A stretch of 64,000 bases of DNA from Lotus japonicus (lineage: Eukaryota; Streptophyta; Magnoliopsida; Fabales; Fabaceae). The translations under genes and the position numbers were made by a program. Location: positions 25,772,369-25,836,368 of the forward strand of contig NC_080044.1 in the NCBI RefSeq assembly GCF_012489685.1. Reading direction: 5' to 3'. Each line of letters begins with the position of its first letter. Position 1 is the first letter of the stretch. Positions 43,809 to 52,765 of the stretch are shown in pieces. The notes beneath the pieces were generated by a model that ran no database searches, was not told the DNA's origin, and saw only the letters and a list, made by a program, of their open reading frames with translations.

Positions 43809-46667
43809 ATGGTGAGACAAACCAGAAGATCTACTGCAGATGCACCTCAGTTCCCTCACATGGTAGTTGGTTTGGCAACGGGTCAAAGGGGCTCTGAGAA
43901 CCCGGCACAAGAACAAGTTCAAGTTCAAGAGCAGATTGTTCCAATTGCAGAACGGGGCTGTGCCGTTCACTGCGTATTTGCTCCTGAGGAACTCCAAGTC
44001 CTGGCAGAATGGAGATTCGACCTCGACAACCTGGCTGCAAATGGGTTTGATCTTCGTCCTGAAGTCCAAGCTCAAGGTTGGGGAAACTACTTCAACCGAC
44101 TTCGAGGACCGGTGTATGAGAAGTTGGTCAAGGAATTCTGGAAGCACGCCGACTGCGATGATACTCAAGTGGTATCTCATATTCTTGGCAGGAAGATCAT
44201 CATCACGGAGAAGTCATTCGTGAATCTGCTAGGTGCAGACACTGCTTATGGGTTTCGATTCCAATTCACTGAGTCGAAGCTGAAACCCAGCACCAAAGAC
44301 AAAACCAACCAGGCCCTGTACACCACTTTCAAACCGGGCAAGACAAGTTACAAGGTGATGGACCTTCACCCCAAACTCAGGATCTGGCACAAGATCCTGC
44401 TCAACTGCATCAATCAGAGACCGAAGGGCAGTTCCCCAGATTACATCAACTTCAACCAGAAGGCGATGCTGTTTTTCATTCAAGACAAGAGGAAGATCTG
44501 CCTTCCCTACTTCCTGTTCTCCTACTTGAAGGAGTGTATCCGGAAGTCTAGGACTACTGCCTCAATCAAGTCAGCAATCAAGTATATCCCCTTTGGGAGA
44601 CTGCTGTCTGATCTCTTCATTGAGAGTGGCCTCATTCAAGACCTGATCAATGCTGGTTGCACAGAGGACTTGAGCACAATTGTCAGCGATGTCTTCACTG
44701 CCAACTCTCTGAAGAAGATGGGTTTGGTCCAGAAGAAGATTGCTCCTGCTCATGAAGACACATCTTTTGAGATCAGAGGAAGAAGAATGCCTCTGAATGA
44801 CTACCCACTGTGGACTCAAGCAGACAATCCTGAAGCTATCAGATGCTATGTTGAAGACCTCAGGGCTCAAGGATTCGAGATTGATCTTGATGATTTCTTC
44901 AGCAGACTGCCGCCAGCTCCAGAGTTTCCTTCTCCTCCCAAGAAGAAAGCTCAGAGGAAGATGGTTCTGGAAGAATCCTCTGAAGAATCTGATGTCCCTC
45001 TGGTCAAGAAGGCAAAGAGAAAGCCTGATGATGGTGATGATAGTGATAGTGAGGATGGTCCTCCTAAGAAGAAGCAGAAGAAGGTCAGAATCGTGGTGAA
45101 GCCTACTCGGGTGGAACCAGCTGCTGCAGTGGTCAGAAGGACTGAACCTCCTGCCAGAGTGACTCGATCATCAGCACATTCAAGTAAGCCTGCACTTGCT
45201 TCTGATGATGATTTGAATTTATTTGATGCACTTCCTATTTCTGCCTTGCTTCAACACTCCTCAAATCCCCTCACTCCTATTCCTGAATCCCAACCAGCCG
45301 CACAAACCACCTCTCCACCACATTCCCCACGATCCTCCTTCTTTCAACCTTCTCCTACCGAAGCACCTCTCTGGAATTTGCTTCAGAACCCAACCTCTAG
45401 GTCAGAAGATCCAACCTCTCTCCTTACCATTCCGTACGACCCATTATCTTCTGAACCCATCATCCATGACCAACCAGAGCCCAACCAAACAGAACCACAA
45501 CCCAGAACGTCTGATCACTCTGCTCCCAGAGCATCAGCACGTCCTGCTGCCAGAACCACGGATACAGACTCTTCAACAGCCTTTACACCTGTATCCTTCC
45601 CAATCAATGTTGTTGATTCTTCTCCCTCCAATAACTCTGAATCAATTAGAAAATTCATGGAGGTTAGAAAAGAGAAGGTGTCTGCCTTGGAAGAGTATTA
45701 CCTTACCTGTCCAAGCCCTAGGAGATATCCTGGCCCTAGACCTGAACGTCTAGTTGACCCAGATGAACCTATCTTGGCCAATCCTATCCAAGAGGCAGAC
45801 CCCTTAGTTCAACAAGCTCACCCTGTCCCTGACCAACAAGAGCCCATTCAACCAGACCCTGAACCCGAACAATCAGTGTCTAACCAATCCTCGGTTAGAT
45901 CACCTCACCCTCTGGTTGAAACTTCAGACCCTCACCTTGGAACCTCTGAACCCAATGCTCCCATGATTAACATTGGTTCTCCACAAGGTGCGTCTGAAGC
46001 TCATAGCAGCAATCACCCAGCCTCTCCTGCACCCAACCTCTCCATAATTCCCTATACTCACCTTCAACCCACATCTCTCTCTGAGTGCATCAATATCTTC
46101 TATCATGAAGCCTCCTTGAGGCTCCGCAATGTGCACGGTCAGACTGATCTCAGTGAGAATGCTGAAAATGTGGCTGATGAGTGGAACAATCTGAGCACTT
46201 GGCTAGTGGCTCAAGTTCCGATTATGATGCAGCTCCTGCATGCAGAGGGCAGTCAGAGCATTGAGGCTGCAAAGCAAAGGTTTGCTAGAAGGGTGGCTCT
46301 TCATGAACTAGAACAGAGAAATAAGCTTCTTGAAGCTATTGAAGAAGCTAAGAGAAAGAAAGAACAAGCAGAAGAAGCTGCACGTCAAGCAGCAGCTCAA
46401 GCTGAACAAGCCAGACTTGAGGCAGAGCGACTTGAAGCTGAGGCTGAAGCTCTTAGATGCCAAGCACTTGCACCAGTTGTGTTTACTCCTGCTGCTTTTG
46501 CTTCCATTCCAGATCCTCAAGCTGCTCAGAATGTTCCTTCCAGTTCTACTCAGACAAGCTCATCCAGACTCGACATCATGGAACAACGTCTTGACACTCA
46601 TGAATCCATGCTGATTGAGATGAAGCACATGATGATGGAACTTCTGCGACGCACTACCAAACCTTAG
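43809..46667 (+). CDS. C1 env-position ORF (about 952 aa), nuclear-type protein
   Basis: Open from MVRQTRRSTADAPQF; the frame also extends 52 codons upstream, but the start is placed at the conserved ATG after the CT-rich leader. Residues about 40-330 form a conserved globular part (IAERGCAVHCVFAPEELQ, KLRIWHKILLNC, KYIPFGRLLSDLF) of the 'putative plant transposon protein' type. From about 375 come acidic and basic clusters with a likely nuclear localisation signal (PPKKKQKKVRIV, near residue 418). A long Ser/Pro/Thr-rich disordered part follows, then a conserved helical block. A coiled coil lies at about 835-885, with a conserved LDIMEQRLDTHES tail. No signal peptide or membrane segment is visible, so an envelope role is unlikely. 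Copies exist in C2 and E. Confidence 0.88.
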   Translation: MVRQTRRSTADAPQFPHMVVGLATGQRGSENPAQEQVQVQEQIVPIAERGCAVHCVFAPEELQVLAEWRFDLDNLAANGFDLRPEVQAQGWGNYFNRLRGPVYEKLVKEFWKHADCDDTQVVSHILGRKIIITEKSFVNLLGADTAYGFRFQFTESKLKPSTKDKTNQALYTTFKPGKTSYKVMDLHPKLRIWHKILLNCINQRPKGSSPDYINFNQKAMLFFIQDKRKICLPYFLFSYLKECIRKSRTTASIKSAIKYIPFGRLLSDLFIESGLIQDLINAGCTEDLSTIVSDVFTANSLKKMGLVQKKIAPAHEDTSFEIRGRRMPLNDYPLWTQADNPEAIRCYVEDLRAQGFEIDLDDFFSRLPPAPEFPSPPKKKAQRKMVLEESSEESDVPLVKKAKRKPDDGDDSDSEDGPPKKKQKKVRIVVKPTRVEPAAAVVRRTEPPARVTRSSAHSSKPALASDDDLNLFDALPISALLQHSSNPLTPIPESQPAAQTTSPPHSPRSSFFQPSPTEAPLWNLLQNPTSRSEDPTSLLTIPYDPLSSEPIIHDQPEPNQTEPQPRTSDHSAPRASARPAARTTDTDSSTAFTPVSFPINVVDSSPSNNSESIRKFMEVRKEKVSALEEYYLTCPSPRRYPGPRPERLVDPDEPILANPIQEADPLVQQAHPVPDQQEPIQPDPEPEQSVSNQSSVRSPHPLVETSDPHLGTSEPNAPMINIGSPQGASEAHSSNHPASPAPNLSIIPYTHLQPTSLSECINIFYHEASLRLRNVHGQTDLSENAENVADEWNNLSTWLVAQVPIMMQLLHAEGSQSIEAAKQRFARRVALHELEQRNKLLEAIEEAKRKKEQAEEAARQAAAQAEQARLEAERLEAEAEALRCQALAPVVFTPAAFASIPDPQAAQNVPSSSTQTSSSRLDIMEQRLDTHESMLIEMKHMMMELLRRTTKP

Positions 46668-46867
46668 TTTTAGGATCTCTTCTTTTTCTTCTTTTTCGTT
46701 ACCTTTGTTTTCCTTTGTTAAACTCTGTTTCTTTTTATTTATTTATTCTCTTTTGTTCGTTTGTGATTATATATGCATAACTATATACTTATGTCACATA
46801 TGTTTGCTAAACTCGTTTTATTCATAATTGTTTTGTGTTTACATCATATTTCTTTCCATCATATAAT
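46668..46867. other. Convergent 3' ends of env-position and opposite-strand ORFs (C1)
   Basis: 200 AT-rich bases between two facing stop codons, with T-runs after the env-position stop and TATATATGCATAACTATATA near 46770. No further gene. Confidence 0.5.
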
Positions 46868-47260
46868 CTAGAATGGAGGATCTCTCCTCATTCTTCTGCA
46901 CTCCTGGCGCTGCTCTGACCTATCCTTCTCCAGACGCTCCAGTACATGCTGGATGTTGCTGAGCCTGATCTTTAGCTCATCCCTCTCCAGAATCTCTTCT
47001 GAAGTCTTGAGCTTCTCTTCCAAACTCTCTTTCTCTTCCAGCAACTTGAGTTCAAGCCGGCTGAGTTCTTGCACCTCCTCCACGAAGGCAAGAAATTCCT
47101 TCAGGTCTCTCTCCAACTCTGGACGCAGGTCCTCTTCCAGCAGTGTCCGTGTCAGCTCCGCGATGGTAGTTGCACCCTCTGGATGCCTGATGTTCAGGAA
47201 CAAGTCCTCTTCAAAGGCCTTCTTCCTCAGCTCTTCTAGTGCTACGTTGTATGATGCCAT
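46868..47260 (-). CDS. Opposite-strand coiled-coil ORF, C1 copy (130 aa)
   Basis: Intact 130-codon frame on the strand opposite to gag-pol, starting ATGGCATC at 47260. The product begins MASYNVALEELRKKAF and contains FLNIRHPEG near residue 21. It is then almost entirely Glu/Leu/Lys/Arg helix and ends CRRMRRDPPF. It aligns without gaps to the C2 copy, with mostly conservative changes. No known domain is recognised; a small coiled-coil partner or regulator protein is possible but not shown. The TATA motif is at 47320, 60 bp upstream. Confidence 0.75.
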   Translation of the reverse strand: MASYNVALEELRKKAFEEDLFLNIRHPEGATTIAELTRTLLEEDLRPELERDLKEFLAFVEEVQELSRLELKLLEEKESLEEKLKTSEEILERDELKIRLSNIQHVLERLEKDRSEQRQECRRMRRDPPF

Positions 47261-47310
47261 TTTTTTTACTGAAAATTATTCGAGGTGTGAAGCTTACCTT
47301 TCTCTCCAAC

Positions 47311-47420
47311 GCTTTTTATAGGCTTCACTTTCTCTCTGAAAGTTAATGCTATTACAGTTTCTCGAGGTTAAGTTCTTGGTAACTGACCCTTCTATTTACT
47401 CACTTGACCGGTGGTAAACG
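47311..47420 (-). promoter_or_regulatory. Promoter module of the opposite-strand ORF (C1 copy)
   Basis: On the minus strand CGTTTACCACCGG (47420-47408), CCTCGAGAAACTG (47367-47355) and TATAAAAAGC (47320-47311), then ATG at 47260. Spacings are 53, 47 and 60 bp. Confidence 0.7.
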
Positions 47421-48052
47421 TTCATCCCTTGCATTAACTCTTCTATTTATTTTCGCCTAACTCTGATTCTTACATCGTTTTCATTTTCTTTTAAACTTAG
47501 ACCTTCTCTAAGGGGGAGTACCTTGTACTTCAAGCTAAGTTTTTCACACCCCAAGCTTTTTGCTTATGACAAAAAGGGGGAGTAAACCCAGTTTTTGATT
47601 TGTAAGATGTGTTAGTGTGACTTATTTTTCTTTTGGAGATTTTAAGAGTTCCACCTTCATGACCATAGATGTGTCACTGGGCAAATACAAGGAATACATT
47701 TCACTTCTTCTGAAGTGATTCTAAGTTGACTCTGATACCCAAGACTCTGATACCTTGTCCATGACTCTGATCACTTATGCGCTCTGATTATTCGTTTTTC
47801 ATCTATGTCATAAGCTTTTCACTCTGAACTCTTATATTTTTTTTTAGCTCAGAATCTAGACTTTACTAACGTTTTCATCAAGTATTAGATTCAGGGGGAG
47901 CTAAGCTCAGAATCAAGCAGTGACTTGAATTCAGAATGAGCAAGATAAACTATTCACATCAGGATAAGTCTTATTCTATATCTCTAAACTCTGAGTGAAT
48001 TCAGTTTAATGTTTAAGAATTGTTCATCAAAAATCTTAGTTTTGTCATCATC
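47421..48052 (+). other. C1 3' untranslated region with extra polypurine tracts
   Basis: No gene. AGGGGGAGTA at 47511, AAAAAGGGGGAGTAAA at 47571-47586 and TCAGGGGGAG at 47891 resemble the true polypurine tract at 48053. All have counterparts in C2 and E. Confidence 0.7.
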
Positions 48053-48066
48053 AAAAAGGGGGAGAT
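48053..48066 (+). other. Polypurine tract of C1
   Basis: AAAAAGGGGGAGAT directly upstream of the 3' LTR. Confidence 0.93.
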
Positions 48067-49280
48067 TGTAAGATCAAGTTTTGATCTAGTAGTACAACTC
48101 TATGTTTTGATGATTACAAGTTAACCTTTTGATATGAACAATTGTGGTACTCTAACGTGTTTTTCTGAGTGTGCTATTTACAGGCTCTGACCTCAACTCA
48201 ATCTCACACAAATCAGAAGCACTGTGTATAAAGGGTAACCCAAGCAACGCTTTCGCATTCACCATGTTCAGTATGAACAGTGGAAAAGCATAGAAGTTCT
48301 GAAGCTATACAAACTCTGATGTGGACTCAGTCGCTAGAAGCTCTGAAGATCCAGAAGTTCTGATAACCAAGAAACACTGAAGGTTCAGATGTTCTGATGG
48401 TGTAGAAGACTCTGAAGATCCAGAAGCTGAATAGTGGAAACTCTAAAGTCCAGAAGCAAGAAACTCTGAAGGCCATGTTCTTCCCTCTGAGTTCAGAATC
48501 AGAAGATACAATGGTCAGAGGATCTGTGCTTTCCTTCTGACTCTGATCAACCGGCTTCACAAGTTCCAATATGAAGTATTCCCTTGATCAGAGGTCTCCT
48601 AGGTTAAAAGGTCAAGTCGCTATCCAAGTACAAAAGCAAGTGTACCTTCCTGACGACCTACCTAACGTTCTCAGCCACAGCAGAAGCTGGATTTTCCAGA
48701 ACTGCCCTCCAACGGTAGCATTTCCCATGCAACGCTCAACCCTAATCCTTGGAGTATATATAGAGGCTGAAGATTGAAAGAAGCGGCTAAAAAGAAAGAA
48801 ATACACACGCGCAAGACATATCAAAAATATTCTAAGCCTTCTTTCATCTGAAATTCATTGAGTTTACAATTAGCTTTTTAGAAGCAAATCTCTTGTAAAC
48901 AATTCTTTGATAAACAGTTTGTTTAGTTCCTTTAGGAGATCAAGGTTGATCGGATCCTAGAGAAGACTAAGAGAGTGAATCTTAGTGTGAGCTAAGTCAG
49001 TGTAATTGTTAGTCACTTGTAGGTTTCAAGTGCAGTTGTAACTCTTACCTGATTAGTGGATTGCCTTCATTCTAAGAAGGAAGAAATCACCTTAACGGGT
49101 GGACTGGAGTAGCTTGAGTGATCTATCAAGTGAACCAGGATAAAATCCTTGTGTGCTTTTCTATCTCTTATCTTTAGCACTTAAGTTCTCGAAAGATTTG
49201 TCAAAATCTTTAAGGTGGAAGTTTTGTTCTGAAAACGTTATTCAAACCCCCCCCCCCTTCTACCGTTTTTCATACCTTCA
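48067..49280 (+). mobile_element. C1 3' LTR
   Basis: 1214 bp, TGTAAGATCAAG to CATACCTTCA. TATATATAG near 48755 is the LTR core promoter motif; the U5 hairpin is at 49192-49211; an 11-base C run lies near the end. U3 is dominated by short CTCTGA and CAGAAG words. Confidence 0.94.
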
Positions 49281-49285
49281 GCGAA

Positions 49286-49470
49286 AGCGTTGCTTGGGTC
49301 ACTCTGTATGCACAGTGCTTCTGATTTGTGTGAGATTGAATTGAGGTCAGAGCCTGTAAATAGCACACTCAGAAAAACACGTTAGAGTACCATAATTGTT
49401 CATACTAAAATGTTAACTTGTAATCATCCAAACATAGAGTTGTACTACTCGATCAAAACTTGATCTTACA
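49286..49470 (-). mobile_element. Element C2 5' LTR, outer segment
   Basis: Continues the LTR interrupted at 38249 (after the second GCGAA copy) and ends GATCTTACA, followed by the TAAGT duplication of C2. Confidence 0.92.
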
Positions 49471-49475
49471 TAAGT

Positions 49476-49703
49476 TGGCTCTCAAGACCAGAAGCACTTC
49501 ATGCTATGAAGACCAGGCGTTCTGATGAACGGTCCAGAAGCTGAAGTTCTGATGATCTGAAGATCCAAGCTTCGCTCTGACTCTGATCTCACAAGCTTCA
49601 CAAGTTCCAACACGAAGCGGCGCACAATATCAAGAGTCAACTAGGCTGAGACATTGTCACTGTCATTCGTATAAAAGCTAATGTACTATTCTGACTGCCT
49701 TAG
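49476..49703 (+). mobile_element. Element D 5' LTR, segment 2
   Basis: Continues the D LTR from 22827 across C2; a GACCAGRCGTTCTGATGA-type stretch is present on both sides. It ends CTTAG, where the Athila solo LTR is inserted. Confidence 0.88.
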
Positions 49704-51066
49704 TGATGACACTAGTTTAGTAGTGTTTTTAGAGTCATTTCTTTGTTTGTTTTAAGTCTTTTTGTTGAGTCTCATGTAGTGTTTCATGCATTCTCATGCA
49801 TTTTTATCTTTCTTCGAGTCTTTACTTTGTTTTGGTAATTTTGTAGTTTTATAGGGACTTTTCTCGCATTTTAAGTAAGTTTAGGACTTGCTTGATTTTC
49901 TTATGTTATTTGAGGGTCCTCTTTGCTAATAAGCTCTTTGAGCTTCTGGATATTTTCCTTGTCTTGTTGGTTAAGTTTTCAGATCAGAAACTGAAGGAGA
50001 AAGAAGGCCAAGAAGCATGGAATTGATGGAGGACTTAAAGGTGCTTGAAGATGAGTTATGAAGAAGCTAAAAAGCCTTTCCAGCGAGCTTCGAGCGCCTA
50101 AGCGCTGGGAATTGGCGCCTAGGCGCTAGTTATATTTTCTGAGCCTTCTGGAATTAGCGCCTAGGCGCTGGGAACCTTCCAGAGAGCATGTTTTCAGCTG
50201 GAATTGGCGCTCAGGCGCTCTGAATTGGCGCCTGAGCGCCCAGACTCGATTGTTTTGCCTATAAATTGGTTTTTAGACATTTCTCTTGGAACCTTTGGTC
50301 ATTTTATCATATTTTCATAAGTTAGAAGAGAGGGTTTGAGTTCTGGAGCTTGAGGAGCTTTCTCTAAGCCCTATGTTTCAGGTTTCATCTTTATCTTCTT
50401 GTATGGATTTCATAGCCATGTTTGGCTAAAACCCCTTTTGCTTTGGGTTCTTTGTAAGACTTATGATGTTTTAATCTTAATTCCTATTTCTATTCATGAA
50501 TCTTCTGAGTAAACCGTTGAATCCCATATCCATGCTTTATGTTTCAAGTTAGAACATGTGCTAGCTTTATGCTTTTCTATAATAGAACGGAAGTTTGTTA
50601 TAGATTAGGGACTTGTTGTGGGATTACCTCTTCTATGCTTTCTACTAGGAATAGAGGAAGGGTTGGGGTTTGTTGGCCTGAATTGCATGCTTAATGCCTT
50701 TAGAAAATGTTTAGGTTATCAAGGAATTGTGTCTATCTTTTGGCTTGAGAGGATTGTCTATGCGAGGCATCGATAGATGATTGATTAGGCTAGAACATCA
50801 AGGAGAGACTCAAAGTTTTGTAGATAGAATAGGTTGATTAGAACTGAATTAGTCAAGCAAGAACCCAAGGCATGCTCACCATTGTCCTCACACACTTTTA
50901 TTTCAATTGCTTGTTAATTAATCACCAAAACAATCAACCGTTAAAACTGAATTTTACTCGCTTTCCTACCGTGAACTCGAGGCTTAAACTGAATTCTCAT
51001 ACCAATTCCCTGTGGTTCGATAAATTAAAACCGGGTAGATTCTGTACACTTGCAGATTGACCAACA
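49704..51066 (+). mobile_element. Solo Athila-type LTR
   Basis: 1363 bp, TGATGACACTAG to GACCAACA, with perfect duplication CTTAG (49699-49703 and 51067-51071). The end carries TTCCCTGTGGTTCGATA and TGTACACTTGCAG, characteristic of Athila LTRs. A TATA-like CCTATAAATTGG lies near 50258. No internal domain. Confidence 0.9.
50092..50246. repeat. Cluster of GCGCCTAGGCGCT palindromes
   Basis: Five copies of a palindromic word within about 155 bp of AT-rich LTR, around 50094, 50127, 50155, 50204 and 50224. Two copies contain GCGCCTAGGCGCT (one the perfect palindrome AGCGCCTAGGCGCT) and three carry one or two changes. Confidence 0.85.
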
Positions 51067-51071
51067 CTTAG

Positions 51072-51699
51072 CTACGACGTTCAGCCACAACAGGCTCTGG
51101 AAATTCCAGAACTGCCCTCCAACGGACAGATTCATCCAACGAATACACACTCTAAACCTTGGAGTATTTAAAGGCTGAAGATAGAAGAAAGAAGCTAAGA
51201 AACTTTGTGCATACACGTGAAACACTTTCAGCGAATACCTTATCAATATTTCTTCATTGTTCTTATTGTGTTTACGTCTGCTTGCTTTAGAAGCATCTCT
51301 TTGTAAACAAAACTCTTTCACAAACTTTGTTTGTAGTTCCTTGAGAGACCAGTGAGGTCAGAATTCTTAAGAAGACTAAGGCAAGATTGTCTTAGTGCTA
51401 CTAGCTCATTGTATTGTTAGTCACTGAGCAAGGTTGCTAGTGCAGTTGTAACAATCATTGAATAGTGAATTGCCTTCATTCTAAGAGGGAAGAAATCACC
51501 TTAACGGGTGGACTGGATTAGCTTGAGTGATTTATCAAGTGAACCAGGATAAAATCATTGTGTGCTTTTCTCTTTCCCTTATCTTGTGCACCTTGTGATC
51601 TTTAGTTCGAAAATATTATTCTTAATCTTAGAGGGATATTTCTAAAAGCTAAAAACTCTATTCAAAACCCCCCCCTTTCTAGTGTTTTTCATACCTTCA
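51072..51699 (+). mobile_element. Element D 5' LTR, segment 3
   Basis: Resumes the D LTR after the Athila solo LTR and ends CATACCTTCA. The TATA counterpart is GGAGTATTTAAAGG near 51161, and a C run lies at the end. The U5 hairpin is only weakly preserved here. Confidence 0.9.
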
Positions 51700-51701
51700 A
51701 T

Positions 51702-51713
51702 TGGTATCAGAGC
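51702..51713 (+). other. Primer binding site of D
   Basis: TGGTATCAGAGC, initiator tRNA-Met type, two bases after the LTR edge at 51699. Confidence 0.94.
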
Positions 51714-51774
51714 GTAAGTTCTGATTACCACACTTAATAGTGTTCAGAGATCCGGACCGGTGTGAAAAACTCAA

Positions 51775-52765
51775 ATGGCTGCCACCACCAGCGATGCTCA
51801 AAGAGATCACTACAGTGCTAAACCACCTATCTCTGACGGAGAAAAGTTTGATTACTGGAAAGATAGAATCGAGAGTTTCTTTCACGGATTTGATGTTGAT
51901 CTTTGGGATCACATTATAGATGGCTACACTCGCCCTGTTGATGAAGATGGAGCAAAGATTCCAAGAGACAAGATGACTGATGCTCAGAAGAAGATGTACA
52001 AAGATCATCACAGAGCAAGAACCATCTTGCTGAGTGCTATCTCATATGAAGAATATGAGAAGATCACAGACCGTGATTCTGCCAAGGCGATCTTCGACTC
52101 CTTGAAGATGTCTCATGAAGGAAATGAAGATGTCAAGGAGACAAAGGCGCTGTCCTTGATCAAGAAGTATGAAGCCTTCATGATGGAACCTGATGAAACA
52201 CTAGATGCCATGTTCTCCAGATTTCAGATGATCATCTCTGGAATCAGAATACTTGACAAAGGCTATACCAATACTGATCATGTCAAGAGAATTCTCAGAG
52301 GTCTTCTTGAGAAGTGGATGCCTTTGATGACTTCCCTGAAGCTGTCTAAAGACTGTCTAAAGACATCAAAAAGATGAGCTTAGAAGAACTCATCAGCATT
52401 CTAAAGAGTCATGAGATAGATCGTGCTGATCATGTTGCTCAGAGGAAGCAAAGATCCATAGCTCTGAAGCTGAAGTCTGAGAAGACCAAGGCACTTCAAG
52501 CTGAACAAGTTTCAGAAGAATCGTCTGAGGACTCTGATGAAGATGTGCTTTCACTTCTTTCAAAGAGACTCAATCAACTCTGGAAGCACAGGCAAAACAA
52601 ATACAAAGGTTCATCAAGATCCAAAGGAAAACAAGAGTCTTCGTCTGGTCAACGCAAGTCATCATCCAAAGAAGTTACATGCTTTGAATGCAAGGATCCA
52701 GGACATTACAAGAATGATTGTCCTAAGCTGAAGAAAGACAAGAAGCCTAAGAAGTATGTCAAGGC
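51775..52765 (+). pseudogene. gag: Element D gag, N-terminal part
   Basis: From MAATTSDAQRDHYSAKPP, homologous to C1 gag through the capsid-like domain. At 52343-52364 an 11-bp word, TGTCTAAAGAC, is present twice in tandem, which shifts the frame; the second frame continues MSLEELISILKSHE to a complete CCHC knuckle (CFECKDPGHYKNDC). The solo LTR at 52766 then cuts the gene. Confidence 0.88.

Larger units (their letters stand above)
38250..49280 (+). mobile_element. Ty1/copia element C1 (SIRE/Maximus-like), youngest in the stack
   Basis: 11,031 bp with a perfect duplication GCGAA (38245-38249 and 49281-49285) in the C2 5' LTR. Order: shortened 5' LTR, primer site, gag, pol, env-position ORF, opposite-strand ORF, polypurine tracts, 3' LTR. 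Where both LTRs can be compared they are essentially identical apart from the C-run length, so insertion was recent. Pol carries one 2-bp deletion and one nonsense change; gag and the env-position ORF are open. Confidence 0.95.
22828..49470 (-). mobile_element. Ty1/copia element C2 (SIRE/Maximus-like)
   Basis: A complete element with target duplication TAAGT (22823-22827 and 49471-49475). Own parts on the minus strand: 5' LTR 49470-49286 plus 38249-37227, primer site, gag, pol and env-position ORF. Then come the antisense ORF region and 3' LTR (24033-22828, last base at 27776). It carries three later insertions: a gypsy solo LTR, a TRIM and element C1. Gag, integrase, RT/RNase H junction and env-position ORF are all damaged; the small opposite-strand ORF at 28551 is intact. 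Confidence 0.92.
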
